A stretch of 39,350 nt of DNA from an uncultured Sphingomonas sp. GTDB lineage: Bacteria > Pseudomonadota > Alphaproteobacteria > Sphingomonadales > Sphingomonadaceae. The position numbers and the translations under genes were made by a program. The notes beneath the pieces are model-generated. The model was given only the letters and a program-made list of their open reading frames with translations, was not told the origin of the DNA and ran no database searches. Positions within the stretch are counted from its first letter, which is position 1. Each line of letters begins with the position of its first letter. Shown here piece after piece: positions 1 to 10,000 of the stretch. The stretch lies in NCBI RefSeq assembly GCF_902806285.1, contig NZ_CADCWA010000186.1, forward strand, positions 1 through 39,350, written 5' to 3'.

Positions 1-1
1 C

Positions 2-952
<951 letters not shown>

Positions 953-955
<3 letters not shown>

Positions 956-978
956 TCCTTGCTCAAGTTATTGGATCA
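953..978 (+). terminator. Weak stem-loop after pip
   Basis: TGATCC (overlapping the pip stop codon) and GGATCA form a 6-bp inverted repeat around a 14-base loop. There is no T-tract, so a terminator role is only a possibility. Confidence 0.2.
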
Positions 979-1006
979 TCTGACAAACTCTTGGTAAGCC
1001 GCAGCG

Positions 1007-1981
1007 ATGAACTATCCTTGGGGCACTCTCCACGCTGGCTTGCAGTCGGTCCTCGACACGGCGCTGGACGCGGTGGTGGTGATGGACACGGAAGGCTGCA
1101 TCCGCGGCTGGAACCATGTCGCGGAGCGGACCTTCGGTTGGACCGAGGACGAGGTTCGCGGGCAACGGCTGAGCGAGGTGATCGTGCCCGAACAGTTTCG
1201 GGCCGGGCACGAGGGTGGCCGAGTGCACTACCTCCGGACGGGCGAAGGTCCGGTGCTCGACCGGCGGATCGAGGTCCGCGGGCTGCGCCGGTCGGGCGAG
1301 GAGTTCCCTGTCGAGCTGTCCGTCACCTGCTCCGAACAATTCGGATCCAAGCTGTTCGTCGGCTTTCTGCGCGACATTTCCGAACGCGAGCGGCTGCTCG
1401 AACGGCAGCAGCGCCAGCTCCAGGAATCCGATCACCGGGTCAAGAACATGCTGACGGTGGTCGCGGCCATCGCCCAGCAGACCGCGCGGGACGCGGAGGA
1501 TCTGCAGAGCTTCCAGGAGCGGTTCAACGGCCGGCTGCAATCGCTCGCCAAGGCTCACCAGCTGCTGGTCGGCAAGAGCGAGATGGAGGTCGCGCTCACT
1601 GCGCTGGTGGAGCAGGTGCTCGGCTCGGACGTGATCGCCGGCCGCGCCCGCTTCTCCGGCCCCGAGCTGTTGCTCAAGCCCGGACAGGTGCTCGGCCTGT
1701 CGATGATCCTGCACGAACTCTACACCAATGCGGTCAAATACGGCGCGCTGTGCGGCGAAGAGGGTTCGCTGGCGCTGGACTGGTCGGTTAACGATGGGCA
1801 GCAGGTCGAGTTGGTGTGGAGCGAGGTCGGTCCGCCGTGCGAGCCCGACGCCCCGAGCAGCGGCTTCGGCCACCGGATGATCGCAATGAGCGTCAAGTCC
1901 GACCTGCGCGGAACGGTGGAGCGCGACTGGCGGCCCGACGGACTGCGGGTGACCCTGCGCTTTCCGCTGGAAGCTTCCTAG
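1007..1981 (+). CDS. PAS-domain HWE-family sensor histidine kinase
   Basis: Soluble 324-residue kinase with one N-terminal PAS domain (about residues 10-130) followed by an HWE-type transmitter. The phosphoacceptor is His143 in ESDHRVKNML. The N-box HELYTNAVKYG and the WSE triplet that names the family follow. No membrane segment is visible, so it should sense a cytoplasmic ligand or redox/light cue through the PAS domain; the GWN and FGW residues give no clear cofactor. No response regulator is adjacent, so its partner is elsewhere. In alphaproteobacteria many HWE kinases feed the PhyR general stress response, but that is only a family-level expectation here. Its TAG stop overlaps the stop of the convergent ligD gene within CTAG. 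Confidence 0.9.
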   Translation: MNYPWGTLHAGLQSVLDTALDAVVVMDTEGCIRGWNHVAERTFGWTEDEVRGQRLSEVIVPEQFRAGHEGGRVHYLRTGEGPVLDRRIEVRGLRRSGEEFPVELSVTCSEQFGSKLFVGFLRDISERERLLERQQRQLQESDHRVKNMLTVVAAIAQQTARDAEDLQSFQERFNGRLQSLAKAHQLLVGKSEMEVALTALVEQVLGSDVIAGRARFSGPELLLKPGQVLGLSMILHELYTNAVKYGALCGEEGSLALDWSVNDGQQVELVWSEVGPPCEPDAPSSGFGHRMIAMSVKSDLRGTVERDWRPDGLRVTLRFPLEAS

Positions 1982-4491
1982 AGGTCGGGCAGCGCCTGCC
2001 TGGCTTTACCCCAGCCCTTGAGCAGGTCGCTTTCCGCCCGCGCGATCAGCTCGGGCGCGTCGCGAATCGTGTAGATGTTCGCGCCCGTCAGGCCATCCAA
2101 CTCTTCCCACGCGACCGGTGCGGACACCGGAGCGCCTTCGCGGGCGCGCGCCGAGTAGGGCATCACCGCCGTCGCCCCGCGCTGGTTGCGCAGCCAGTCG
2201 AGGAAGATGCGGCCCTTGCGCTGGACCTTGCGGATGTTGGCGGTGAACATCTCGGGCTCGGCCTCGGCGATCGCGCGGGTGAAGCGCTCGGCGAAGCTCT
2301 TCACCGTCGGCCAGTCGCGCGTCTGATCGAGCGGCGCGACGACGTGAATGCCCTTGCCGCCTGACAGCAGCGGAAAGGTGGTGAGCCCCAGGTCGCCGAG
2401 CAGCGCGCGCAGCCGCACCGCGGCCTGCTTAACCTTGTTGAAGTCGAGCCCCACGTCGGGATCGAGGTCGAACACCAGCCGGTCGGGCATCTCCAGCGGA
2501 TCGACCCGGCTGCCCCAGCCGTGGAACTCTATGGTGTTCATCTGCACGCATTCGAGCGCGCCGATCGGCTCCTCGACGTAGAGGTAGTCCTGCACCTGGC
2601 CGTCGTTCTCCGTCACCGGCACGTGCAGCACATGCGCGCCCATGCTGCCGCTGTCGTGCTTCTGGAAGAAGCACTGCTTGGAGCGGCCCTGCGGACAGCG
2701 GATCAGGGTCATCGGCCGCTTGGCGAGATCGATCATCAGCAAGGGCGCAACTGCGGCGTAATAGTTGGCGAGGTCCCCCTTGGTGAGTTCGTCCCCGGGG
2801 AAGACGACGCGCTCGGGGCTGGTCAGGCGCAGGCCGAGGCTTTCGTAGGTGGGCAGGTCGGCCTTGCGCTCGGAGCCCCGGAGCTTCTGCGGAACCTCCC
2901 GCACGACCTGCGCCGCGGGCTTGTCCTCGCGCAGCGCGATGAAGCTGGAATGGCGGAGCACGCCATCCTCGGTGAAGCCGGCGAACGCGACTTCGCCCAC
3001 CAGCCTAGGCTCGATCCAGGTCGAGCCGCGCCGCATCGCCCGCGGCACCTCAAGCGCCGGCGCGTCGATGGCCAGCGGCTTCATCCGCGCCGACAGCTCC
3101 TCGATCTTCCTGGTGTCGAAGCCGGTGCCGACCTTGCCGGCGTAGCGCAGCTCCTTTCCCTCGCGCACCGCCAGGTGGAGCGAGCGGAAGCCGCGGCGCT
3201 TGTCGCTCGCCTGCCAACCGACGATCACGAACTCCTGCCGCTGGATACACTTGATCTTCAGCCAGTTGCGCGAGCGGGTGCCGCGGTAGGGCGCGTTCGC
3301 CTTCTTGGAGATGACCCCCTCGCCGCCGTCCTTGCAGACCGCCTCGAACAGCTTCTCGCCGCGGCCCACGACATGGTCGCCGTAGATGATCTGCGGTGGC
3401 GCGGTCTTGAGCAGCGCGGCCAGCCGCTGCTTGCGTTCGATGTTGGGGAGCGCGGTGACGTCCTCGCCCCGGTCCACCAGCAGGTCGAAGGCGTAATAGG
3501 CGAGGTCGGGCTTGTTCTTCCCCGCCGCCGAAGGGCCGTCCTTCAAAGTCGCCTGCATCAGCCCGAAGTCGGGCTTGCCGTCCTTGCCCAGCGCCACCGC
3601 CTCCCCGTCGAGCAGGCACCCGGCCGGCAGCTTGGCCGCGGCCTTGACGAGCGGCGCGAAGAAGTCGCTCCAGTCCTTGCCGTTCCGGGTCCAGGCCAGC
3701 ACCGAACCCTCGCCCACCGCCAGCAGCAGCCGGTAGCCGTCATACTTATACTCGTGCAGCCAGTCATTCCCGGTCGGCACCTCGTCAACCAGCGTCGCCA
3801 GCTGCGGCTCACGGAACGGCGGCGGGGGCGCGGCGACCTCCCGCTTGGTCCGCCCGCCCTTCTTGCCGCCGCGGTTCGACTCCCACACATCCTCACCCGC
3901 CGCGATCTCGGCCATGGTTCGCGCGGTGGTGACGCTCGTCAGGCACTCGTCCACCAGCGCGTCGCCCGCGTCGGGCTTGGCGTGCTCGTCCGTGACCTTT
4001 TTGAGCATCCACGCCTCGCCCTTGTCGCCGGGCTTTGGCTTCATCCGGAACATGACCCATTCGCCATGCATCCGCTCGCCTTCAAGCGTGAAATGCAGAT
4101 GCCCTTCCTCCAGCGTCTTGCGCGGATCCTTGTCCGGATGCGGCACCCAGCGGCCGCGGTCCCACAGCATCACCGTGCCGCCGCCATATTCGCGCTTGGG
4201 GATCACGCCCTCGAACGTGCCGTAGTCGAGCGGATGGTCCTCCGTCCGCATGGCAAGCCGGTTCGTACCGGGGTCGAGGCTCGGCCCACGCGGCACCGCC
4301 CAGCTCTTGAGCACGCCGTCGAGTTCCAGCCGGAAGTCCCAGTGCAGGCGGCTGGCGTCATGCTTCTGGACAACGAAGCTGTCGCCGGCGCCCTTGAGCT
4401 TGCGGCCCTTCGGCTCCGCCGTCTTCGCGAAGTCGCGCTTGGCGTTGTAGGTCTCGATGTCGAGGCCCCTGGGGCGGGGCGCGCGGCCCAT
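1978..4491 (-). CDS. ligD: Multifunctional ATP-dependent DNA ligase LigD
   Basis: 837-residue three-domain enzyme for non-homologous end joining. The domain order is 3'-phosphoesterase (about 37-160; HDASRLHWDFRLE and the GTFEG..EYGGG block), ATP-dependent ligase (about 230-530; nucleophile Lys249 in EYKYDG, then the OB fold), and primase-like polymerase (about 550-837; metal-binding DLD at Asp675/Asp677 in DRLVFDLDPD). This is the PE-LIG-POL arrangement typical of proteobacterial LigD, at a normal length. The enzyme trims, fills and seals broken ends held by Ku, whose gene lies 86 bp upstream on the same strand. The ATG at 4491 has an AGGAG site 6 bases upstream, and that site sits inside a perfect hairpin (4497-4516). 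Confidence 0.96.
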   Translation of the reverse strand: MGRAPRPRGLDIETYNAKRDFAKTAEPKGRKLKGAGDSFVVQKHDASRLHWDFRLELDGVLKSWAVPRGPSLDPGTNRLAMRTEDHPLDYGTFEGVIPKREYGGGTVMLWDRGRWVPHPDKDPRKTLEEGHLHFTLEGERMHGEWVMFRMKPKPGDKGEAWMLKKVTDEHAKPDAGDALVDECLTSVTTARTMAEIAAGEDVWESNRGGKKGGRTKREVAAPPPPFREPQLATLVDEVPTGNDWLHEYKYDGYRLLLAVGEGSVLAWTRNGKDWSDFFAPLVKAAAKLPAGCLLDGEAVALGKDGKPDFGLMQATLKDGPSAAGKNKPDLAYYAFDLLVDRGEDVTALPNIERKQRLAALLKTAPPQIIYGDHVVGRGEKLFEAVCKDGGEGVISKKANAPYRGTRSRNWLKIKCIQRQEFVIVGWQASDKRRGFRSLHLAVREGKELRYAGKVGTGFDTRKIEELSARMKPLAIDAPALEVPRAMRRGSTWIEPRLVGEVAFAGFTEDGVLRHSSFIALREDKPAAQVVREVPQKLRGSERKADLPTYESLGLRLTSPERVVFPGDELTKGDLANYYAAVAPLLMIDLAKRPMTLIRCPQGRSKQCFFQKHDSGSMGAHVLHVPVTENDGQVQDYLYVEEPIGALECVQMNTIEFHGWGSRVDPLEMPDRLVFDLDPDVGLDFNKVKQAAVRLRALLGDLGLTTFPLLSGGKGIHVVAPLDQTRDWPTVKSFAERFTRAIAEAEPEMFTANIRKVQRKGRIFLDWLRNQRGATAVMPYSARAREGAPVSAPVAWEELDGLTGANIYTIRDAPELIARAESDLLKGWGKARQALPDL

Positions 4492-4496
4492 TCAGT

Positions 4497-4516
4497 GCTC
4501 CTGCACAGGCAGGAGC
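4497..4516 (-). promoter_or_regulatory. Perfect hairpin enclosing the ligD ribosome-binding site
   Basis: GCTCCTGC and GCAGGAGC form an 8-bp perfect stem with a 4-base loop. On the minus strand the second arm contains AGGAG, which ends 6 bases before the ligD ATG, so folding would hide the Shine-Dalgarno sequence. It could tune LigD translation relative to Ku, or be an incidental palindromic repeat. The structure is read directly; the regulatory role is inference. Confidence 0.5.
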
Positions 4517-4549
4517 CTAGTGACTTCTTGCCCTATCGAAGGGAAGTGG

Positions 4550-4569
4550 GCCCCTACCTTCGCAGGGGC
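4550..4569. repeat. Short REP-like palindrome between ku and ligD
   Basis: GCCCCT and AGGGGC pair around an 8-base loop containing CTTCGC. It lies just downstream of the ku stop and resembles GC-rich intergenic repeats seen in sphingomonads. It could attenuate read-through from ku into ligD. No T-run follows on either strand. Confidence 0.4.
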
Positions 4570-4577
4570 ACAAGCCA

Positions 4578-5504
4578 TCACCGCTTTCGCCCGCCGGCTG
4601 CCGCCTTCTTGGCAGGCGCGGCCGGCTCCTTCTTCGCCGCAGCAGCAGGCTTGCGCGCCGGCGCCTTTCTCGGCGCGGCCTTCTTCTCCGGCGCGGGCGC
4701 ATTGTCGTTGCCGGCGTCGTCGCCCAGGCTCTTCTTCAGCGCGGCCATCAGGTCGATGACGTTGCTGCCCTTCTTGGGCGCCTCCTCGTCCGCGTCCTGG
4801 ATGATCACCTCGCCCTTGCGCTTGCGCTTCTCCTCGATCAGGCCGCGCAACGCATCGACGTAGCGGTTGTGGAACTCGCCCGGCTCGAACTTGCCGCTCT
4901 TCTTCTCGATCAACGTGGAAGCGAGGTCGAGCAGGTCGGCGTCGGGCTTGGCATCCTCGATCTCGCGGAAGTAGCTCGACGCCTTGTTGACCTCGTCGGC
5001 GTAGCGCAGGGTTTCGAGCAGCAGCCCGCGCCCGCACGGCTTCAGCGCCACCACATATTCCTGCCCGCGCATCGCGAGTTGGCCGACTCCGACCTTGCGC
5101 CCGGCCCGAAGGGCGTCGCGCAGCACGATGTACGCTTCCTCCGCCAGATCGTCCGCGGGCACCACGAAATAGGGCTTGTCGTAGTAGATCGCGTCGATCT
5201 CGTGGGTGTCGACGAACTGCACCAGGTCGAGCGTCTTGCGGCTCTCCAGCTTGACGCTCTCGATCTCCTCGGGCTCGAGCAGCACATATTCGCCCTTGGC
5301 TACCTCGTAGCCCTTGACGATGTCGTCCGTGTTCACCGGACCGATGCCGGGCACCACCTTCTCATATTTGATGCGCTTGCCGGTCGGTTCATGGACCTGG
5401 TGAAAGGCGATGGCCGCGCCCGACTTGGTCGCGGGATAGATCTCGACGGGGATCGAGACCAGCGCCAGCCTGATCTGCCCGCGCCACGCCGGCCGTGCCG
5501 CCAT
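4578..5504 (-). CDS. ku: Non-homologous end joining protein Ku
   Basis: 308-residue bacterial Ku, which forms a homodimeric ring on double-strand DNA ends and recruits LigD. The N-terminus MAARPAWRGQIRLALVSIPV and the following HQVHEPTGKRIKYEKVVPG block are classic family sequences. The core beta-barrel domain extends to roughly residue 250, followed by a Lys/Ala/Pro-rich basic tail (about 255-308) as in many Ku proteins, where the tail modulates DNA binding. I chose the ATG at 5504 rather than an in-frame upstream start at 5606 because AGGAG sits 7 bases before it and family homology begins exactly there. It is probably co-transcribed with ligD. Confidence 0.95.
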   Translation of the reverse strand: MAARPAWRGQIRLALVSIPVEIYPATKSGAAIAFHQVHEPTGKRIKYEKVVPGIGPVNTDDIVKGYEVAKGEYVLLEPEEIESVKLESRKTLDLVQFVDTHEIDAIYYDKPYFVVPADDLAEEAYIVLRDALRAGRKVGVGQLAMRGQEYVVALKPCGRGLLLETLRYADEVNKASSYFREIEDAKPDADLLDLASTLIEKKSGKFEPGEFHNRYVDALRGLIEEKRKRKGEVIIQDADEEAPKKGSNVIDLMAALKKSLGDDAGNDNAPAPEKKAAPRKAPARKPAAAAKKEPAAPAKKAAAGGRKR

Positions 5505-5662
5505 CTCACCGCTCCTGCTCGTTTCGTTGCCTATCCGATTCAATAGCTGGCGGCCGGACTCGTTCCGCCGCCGTTTGCAGCCCAACGCACCGTCGGTTCG
5601 TCGCAAGCGCGGGGGCCGGCCACTTGAAAGGAGGCCGCGGCCCGCAACACATTGGCCCCGTG

Positions 5663-6394
5663 ATGATGCGCTCCCTCGCCTTCCATGCCGTCACCTACGC
5701 CGTGCGCTCGCGCGGGCAGCTGCCCGGGCTGGGCGGCTTCGGCACCGACCTGTACCGCCGTGCCACGAGCCTGCTCGCCCGGCTGGCGGTCGGCGGCATG
5801 GTTGCGGTGGTCGCCGCCATCCTGCTCGGCGCGGTCGCGACGAGCGGCGGGTTCATCCAGCTGGTGGTGACGCTGCTGGCCGCCGTCGCGCTGTGGCTCC
5901 CCGCCTTTTTCCTGGTCTCACGGATCGCCGACTGGCGGCGCCAACGCCGACGCCGGGCCACCCTGCGCCGGCCGTTGGAGCAAGCGGTAAGTGGCGATCG
6001 CACCTTCGAACCGGCCCGCCTCGACGCCGCTTGGAGCGGCCTCGCGCAGGTTTCCGGCAGCCGCGCGCCCGAGGTTCGCAGGCTCGAGCAGCAGCTGGCC
6101 TTCGTCTGGCGGGCGCTCCCCAGCCAGTCGCTCGACCCGCAGGTGCACGAGCTGCAGCTGCTGATCGGCAAGCGCATTCCCGAGCTCATCGACACGCAGC
6201 TCACCTGCCTTCCGCTGCGCCGGTCCGACCGCGGTGCCGCGGTCGACGAGCTGCTGCACCTCCTGGCCGACTTCACCGCCGACAGCGTCGAGCGCTACGA
6301 CCGGCTGGCCGGCTCCGGCCGCGAGCAGCATCAAGTGCTGCGGCGGCGGATCGAGGGCCACCTCGACCGGGACGGGTTCAAGCCGCTCAGCTGA
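5663..6394 (+). CDS. Hypothetical membrane protein with two N-terminal helices
   Basis: Protein of about 243 residues, not recognised as a named family. After a short basic N-terminus it has two hydrophobic segments (roughly residues 35-60 and 63-88: GMVAVVAAILLGAVATSG and LVVTLLAAVALWLPAFFLV), then an Arg-rich stop (WRRQRRRRATLRR) and a cytoplasmic, probably helical, region of about 140 residues with many Leu, Glu and Arg. The start is uncertain. Paired ATGs at 5663 and 5666 fit the protein, but the clear AAAGGAGG site at 5627-5634 is about 28 bases upstream, so a non-standard start nearer to it is possible. It is divergent from ku; the 158-bp gap must hold both promoters. Confidence 0.65.
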   Translation: MMRSLAFHAVTYAVRSRGQLPGLGGFGTDLYRRATSLLARLAVGGMVAVVAAILLGAVATSGGFIQLVVTLLAAVALWLPAFFLVSRIADWRRQRRRRATLRRPLEQAVSGDRTFEPARLDAAWSGLAQVSGSRAPEVRRLEQQLAFVWRALPSQSLDPQVHELQLLIGKRIPELIDTQLTCLPLRRSDRGAAVDELLHLLADFTADSVERYDRLAGSGREQHQVLRRRIEGHLDRDGFKPLS

Positions 6395-6458
6395 CGCCTG
6401 CCCCCAAGCAAGCGGTTGACCCGCCGCCCGCCGCCATGGCAAGCGACACGCAGCCCGA

Positions 6459-6532
6459 GCGGGTGTAGCTCAATGGTAGAGCAGAAGCCTTCCAAGCTTA
6501 CGACGAGGGTTCGATTCCCTTCACCCGCTCCA
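6459..6532 (+). tRNA. tRNA-Gly (anticodon TCC)
   Basis: 74-base cloverleaf with acceptor stem GCGGGTG/CACCCGC, D-arm AGCTCAATGGTAGAGC, anticodon loop CTTCCAA reading TCC, T-arm GAGGGTTCGATTCCCTT, and an encoded CCA end. Confidence 0.97.
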
Positions 6533-6540
6533 GCCGTTCA

Positions 6541-6563
6541 GCGACATGCCGTGGGCATGTCGC
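6541..6563. repeat. Hairpin repeat, copy 1 (perfect)
   Basis: GCGACATGCC and GGCATGTCGC form a perfect 10-bp stem with a GTG loop, starting 8 bases after tRNA-Gly. It belongs to an 18-base direct repeat (6533-6550) that recurs at 6599-6616. It may act as a processing or termination structure for the tRNA transcript, or be a REP-type element. Confidence 0.6.
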
Positions 6564-6606
6564 AGGCTGGAGCGCGCGGAGCGAAGCGCAGGGGCGACGC
6601 CGTTCA

Positions 6607-6630
6607 GCGACATGCCCGGGGGCTTGTCGC
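6607..6630. repeat. Hairpin repeat, copy 2 (one mismatch)
   Basis: GCGACATGCC and GGCTTGTCGC form a 10-bp stem with one mismatch and a 4-base loop. It is the second copy of the repeat that starts GCCGTTCAGCGACATGCC, 66 bases after copy 1. The rest of the gap up to tRNA-Tyr shows no gene. Confidence 0.55.
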
Positions 6631-6753
6631 GCCGTAGAGCGCGTCGCGGCTATGCCGCGGCGGCGGCCGACGAGAACGGTAGGCATCTTCGCATGGCTGG
6701 TCTGCCCGTTGACACACCTCTCCACCGCCGCCATTTGGCGCGCCTCACCTCGT

Positions 6754-6839
6754 GGAGAGGTGGCCGAGTGGTTAAAGGCAGCAGACTGTAAATCTGCCCG
6801 CGCAAGCGTACGCTGGTTCGAATCCAGCCCTCTCCACCA
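6754..6839 (+). tRNA. tRNA-Tyr (anticodon GTA)
   Basis: 86-base class II tRNA with a long variable arm. The acceptor stem is GGAGAGG/CCTCTCC, the anticodon stem GCAGA/TCTGC encloses CTGTAAA with GTA at 6788-6790, the T-arm is CTGGTTCGAATCCAG, and CCA is encoded. It lies 221 bases after tRNA-Gly on the same strand. Confidence 0.97.
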
Positions 6840-7009
6840 CCATCCGAGATCCCGACCCAGCGCCGGTCACGTGAACGCTGATGAAGCCAGCCACGGGAGC
6901 GGCGCGTGGAAGTGGCCAAGCTCGCTCCGTTTTGAGTGGCGCCACCACGAACATCCGTTAGTAGATGGTGGCAGCAGAGACTTGCGGAAGCGACTGGAAT
7001 GTTTGCTGA

Positions 7010-10000
7010 ATGAGCTTGCATGACACCTCTCGCCCGAACTCGAGAGCGATCCAAGCTAAACAGGGCGCATGGGACTCCGACCGTGCGCGGTTCTTCGAGG
7101 CCTCCCCTAACGCTTACCTCGTGCTCGACCGGCGGCTGCATATCGTCGCCGCCAACCACGCCTACCTCCTTGCGACCGGGCGCGAGCTCGCGGACATCGT
7201 CGGGCGGTGGGCCTTGGAAGCGTTCCCGACGGACCCGGAAACCGAACGTCAGGCGATCGCCTCCTTCGAGCGGGTGATCGCGACGGGGCAGCCGGACACC
7301 ATGGCGCTGCTGCGCTTCGACATTCCCCGACCGGAGAGCGACGGCGGCGGGTTCGAGAAGCGCTTCTGGAGCCTCATCCATTCGCCGGTGGTGGACGAGG
7401 ATGGCGAGGTCGCCTTTATCGTCCAGCACGCACTCGACGTGACGGAACTCGAGCGGCTGCGGGAGGAGGCTGCCGCGCCGCCAGGCGGGCAGCCGTCCGG
7501 GCTGAAACCCGCGCATGCCGGCATTTTCGACCGTGCCAACAGCGTCCACCGGGCCAACCTCGACCTCAAGGCCGAAAGCGAACGGCTACGCCTGCTGTTC
7601 CAGAATGCACCGGGTTCGATCTGCGCGCTGTCGGGCCCCGATCATGTGTTCGAATTCGCGAACGACGCCTACCTTCGCCTGATCGGGGGACGCAACCCGA
7701 TCGGCAAGCCGGTGCGCGAAGCGCTGCCGGAGATTGCCGGACAGGGCTTCCTGGAATTGCTGAACACGGTTTATGCGACTGGCGAGCCGTTTGTGGGCAC
7801 CGCCGTCCCGGCAGAACTGAACAGCGGTCCCGAAGGCGCGACCGAGCGCCGGCTGCTCGACTTTGTCTTTCAGCCGATCCGCAGTGCGGCCGATGAGGTC
7901 ATCGGCATCTTTGTTCAGGGCCAGGACGCTACCGAACGGGTGCGGGCCGAAGAGGAAGCGCGCGCTCACGCCCGCCGCCAAGACTTCCGCCTGGCCGTGG
8001 CCGAGCGTCTTCGGGATCTCGCCGAGCCGAGCGAGATGATGCAAGCGGCGACCGACCTCCTGATGGAGCAACTTGACGTTGCGCAGGTCGGTTTCGCCGA
8101 GGTCGAGGACGATGGGGAACATATCCGGGTCGCCCGCAACTCGAATGACGGACGCGTCCCCTCGGTGGCCGGCCGCTGGCGCATGGACGATTTCGGACCC
8201 GCCTTTGTCCGCGAGATGAAGGCCGGCGAGACGATCGCCATCCCGGACGTCAGGGTCGATCGCCGAACCTGTGCGCCGGAGGTCGTGGCGGCATATAGTG
8301 GCATTGCCACCCGCGCGATCCTGGATGTTCCGCTGGTCCAGCACGGCCGCATGGTAGCCATGCTGTTCATCCACCACCCCGAGCCGCGCGCTTGGAAGGG
8401 GGATGAGGTGGCGCTGGTGGAGGAGACCTGCGAACGGCTGTGGGCGGCGGTTGAGCGAGCCCGGGCCGAAGTGGCGCTGACGGAAAGCGAGGCGCGGCTG
8501 AGGACCGCGCTGGCCGTGGCCCGGCTCGGGACGTTCGAGTGGGATCTCGCAACGGACGCGGTGGTGCTGGACGCCCGCAGCCGCGAAATCTTCGGCTTCG
8601 CAGCGGGCAAGGGACTGACCGCGCAGGACGTGTTCGACCGCATCCACCCTGACGACTTGCCGTCCGTTTATGCCGACGCAGTTGCTTCAGGCGAGGCGCT
8701 CGCACGACTGGACCGCGAGTACCGCATCATCCGTCCGGACGGGGCGGTCCGCACGGTGAACAGCCTGAGCGACGCATTGCCTGGCGGGAACGGGCAGGCG
8801 GCCCGGCTAATGGGCGTGTTCGCCGACGTAACCGAGCGCAAGGCGGCCGAGCAGGCTCTTCGCGAAAGCGAGCAGCGCTACCGAACGTTGTTCGAGGCCG
8901 TGGACGCCGGCTTCTGCGTCGTCGAGTTGAAGCTCGACGAGAACGGTGGTCCGGTCGATCACTTCTTCGTCGAGGTCAACCCGGCGTTCGAGCGCCACAC
9001 CGGCGAGGCCGGCGCCGCCGGACGCTGGGCAAGCGAGGTCGCGCCCGGCATCGAACAGCGCTGGCACGACACCTACGCCCGAGTCGCTTCCACTGGTGAG
9101 GCCGTGCGCTTCGAGGCTCCCGCCGGGCCCCTGGGCCGCTGGTTCGACGTCCATGCCTTTCGCGTCGGGGCGCCGGAGCAGTACCGCGTCGCCGTCCTGT
9201 TCAACGACATCACCGAACGGAAAGCGGCCGAGAAGCGGCTGCGCGATTTAGCCGACACGCTGGAGCACCAGGTGGCAGAGCGCACGACCGAGCTGCTGGA
9301 AAGCCAGCGCCGCTTCCAGGGCATCTTCGACTCGGCCTTCCAGTTCATGGCCTTGTTGTCGCCGGACGGCACGGTGGTCGAGGTCAACCAGGCGGCGCTT
9401 GCCTGGAGCCAGATCGAGGCGTCGGACATGATCGGCAAGCCATTTTGGCGGGCGGCACCCATGCGCGACAATCCCGTGCTGCAGGAGGCGGTGGAATCGG
9501 GCGTTCGCCGGGCCGCCGCCGGTGAAACGGTCCGGGCGGAGCACGAGCTGCGCGGCGCGGGCGAGGTGCGGGCAACGGTGGACTTCTCGCTCAAGCCCGT
9601 GCCGGACGAGCATGGCGAGCCGGCCTGGCTCGTCGCCGAGGGTCGGGACATCACCGACCTCAAGGCGGCGCAGGAGGCGCTGCGGCAATCGCAGAAGCTG
9701 GAAAGCATGGGCCAGCTGACCGGCGGCGTCGCGCATGACGTCAACAATCTGCTTACCCCGATCATGGGCAGCCTCGACCTGCTGCAGCGCAAGGGCCTTG
9801 GCGGCGAGCGGGAACAACGGCTGATCGCCGGGGCGCTTCAGTCGACGGATCGGGTCCGGGTGCTCGTGCAGCGTTTGCTGGCCTTTGCTCGCCGGCAGCC
9901 GCTCCAGCCCAAGCCGGTCGACGTTGATGCACTTATCACCGGAATGGCCGATCTGGTCAGGAGCACTTCCGGACCGCAGACCAAGGTCACGGTGGATATT

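Noticed and set aside
2521-4863. 780-codon open frame antisense to ligD
   Set aside because: Long antisense frames are expected opposite GC-rich coding DNA. Its composition is Arg/Leu/His-rich without motifs, and LigD on the other strand is certain.
6459-6839. tRNA genes as integration sites for a genomic island
   Set aside because: No integrase gene and no duplicated tRNA 3' end was found nearby; the repeats present are hairpins unrelated to the tRNA ends.
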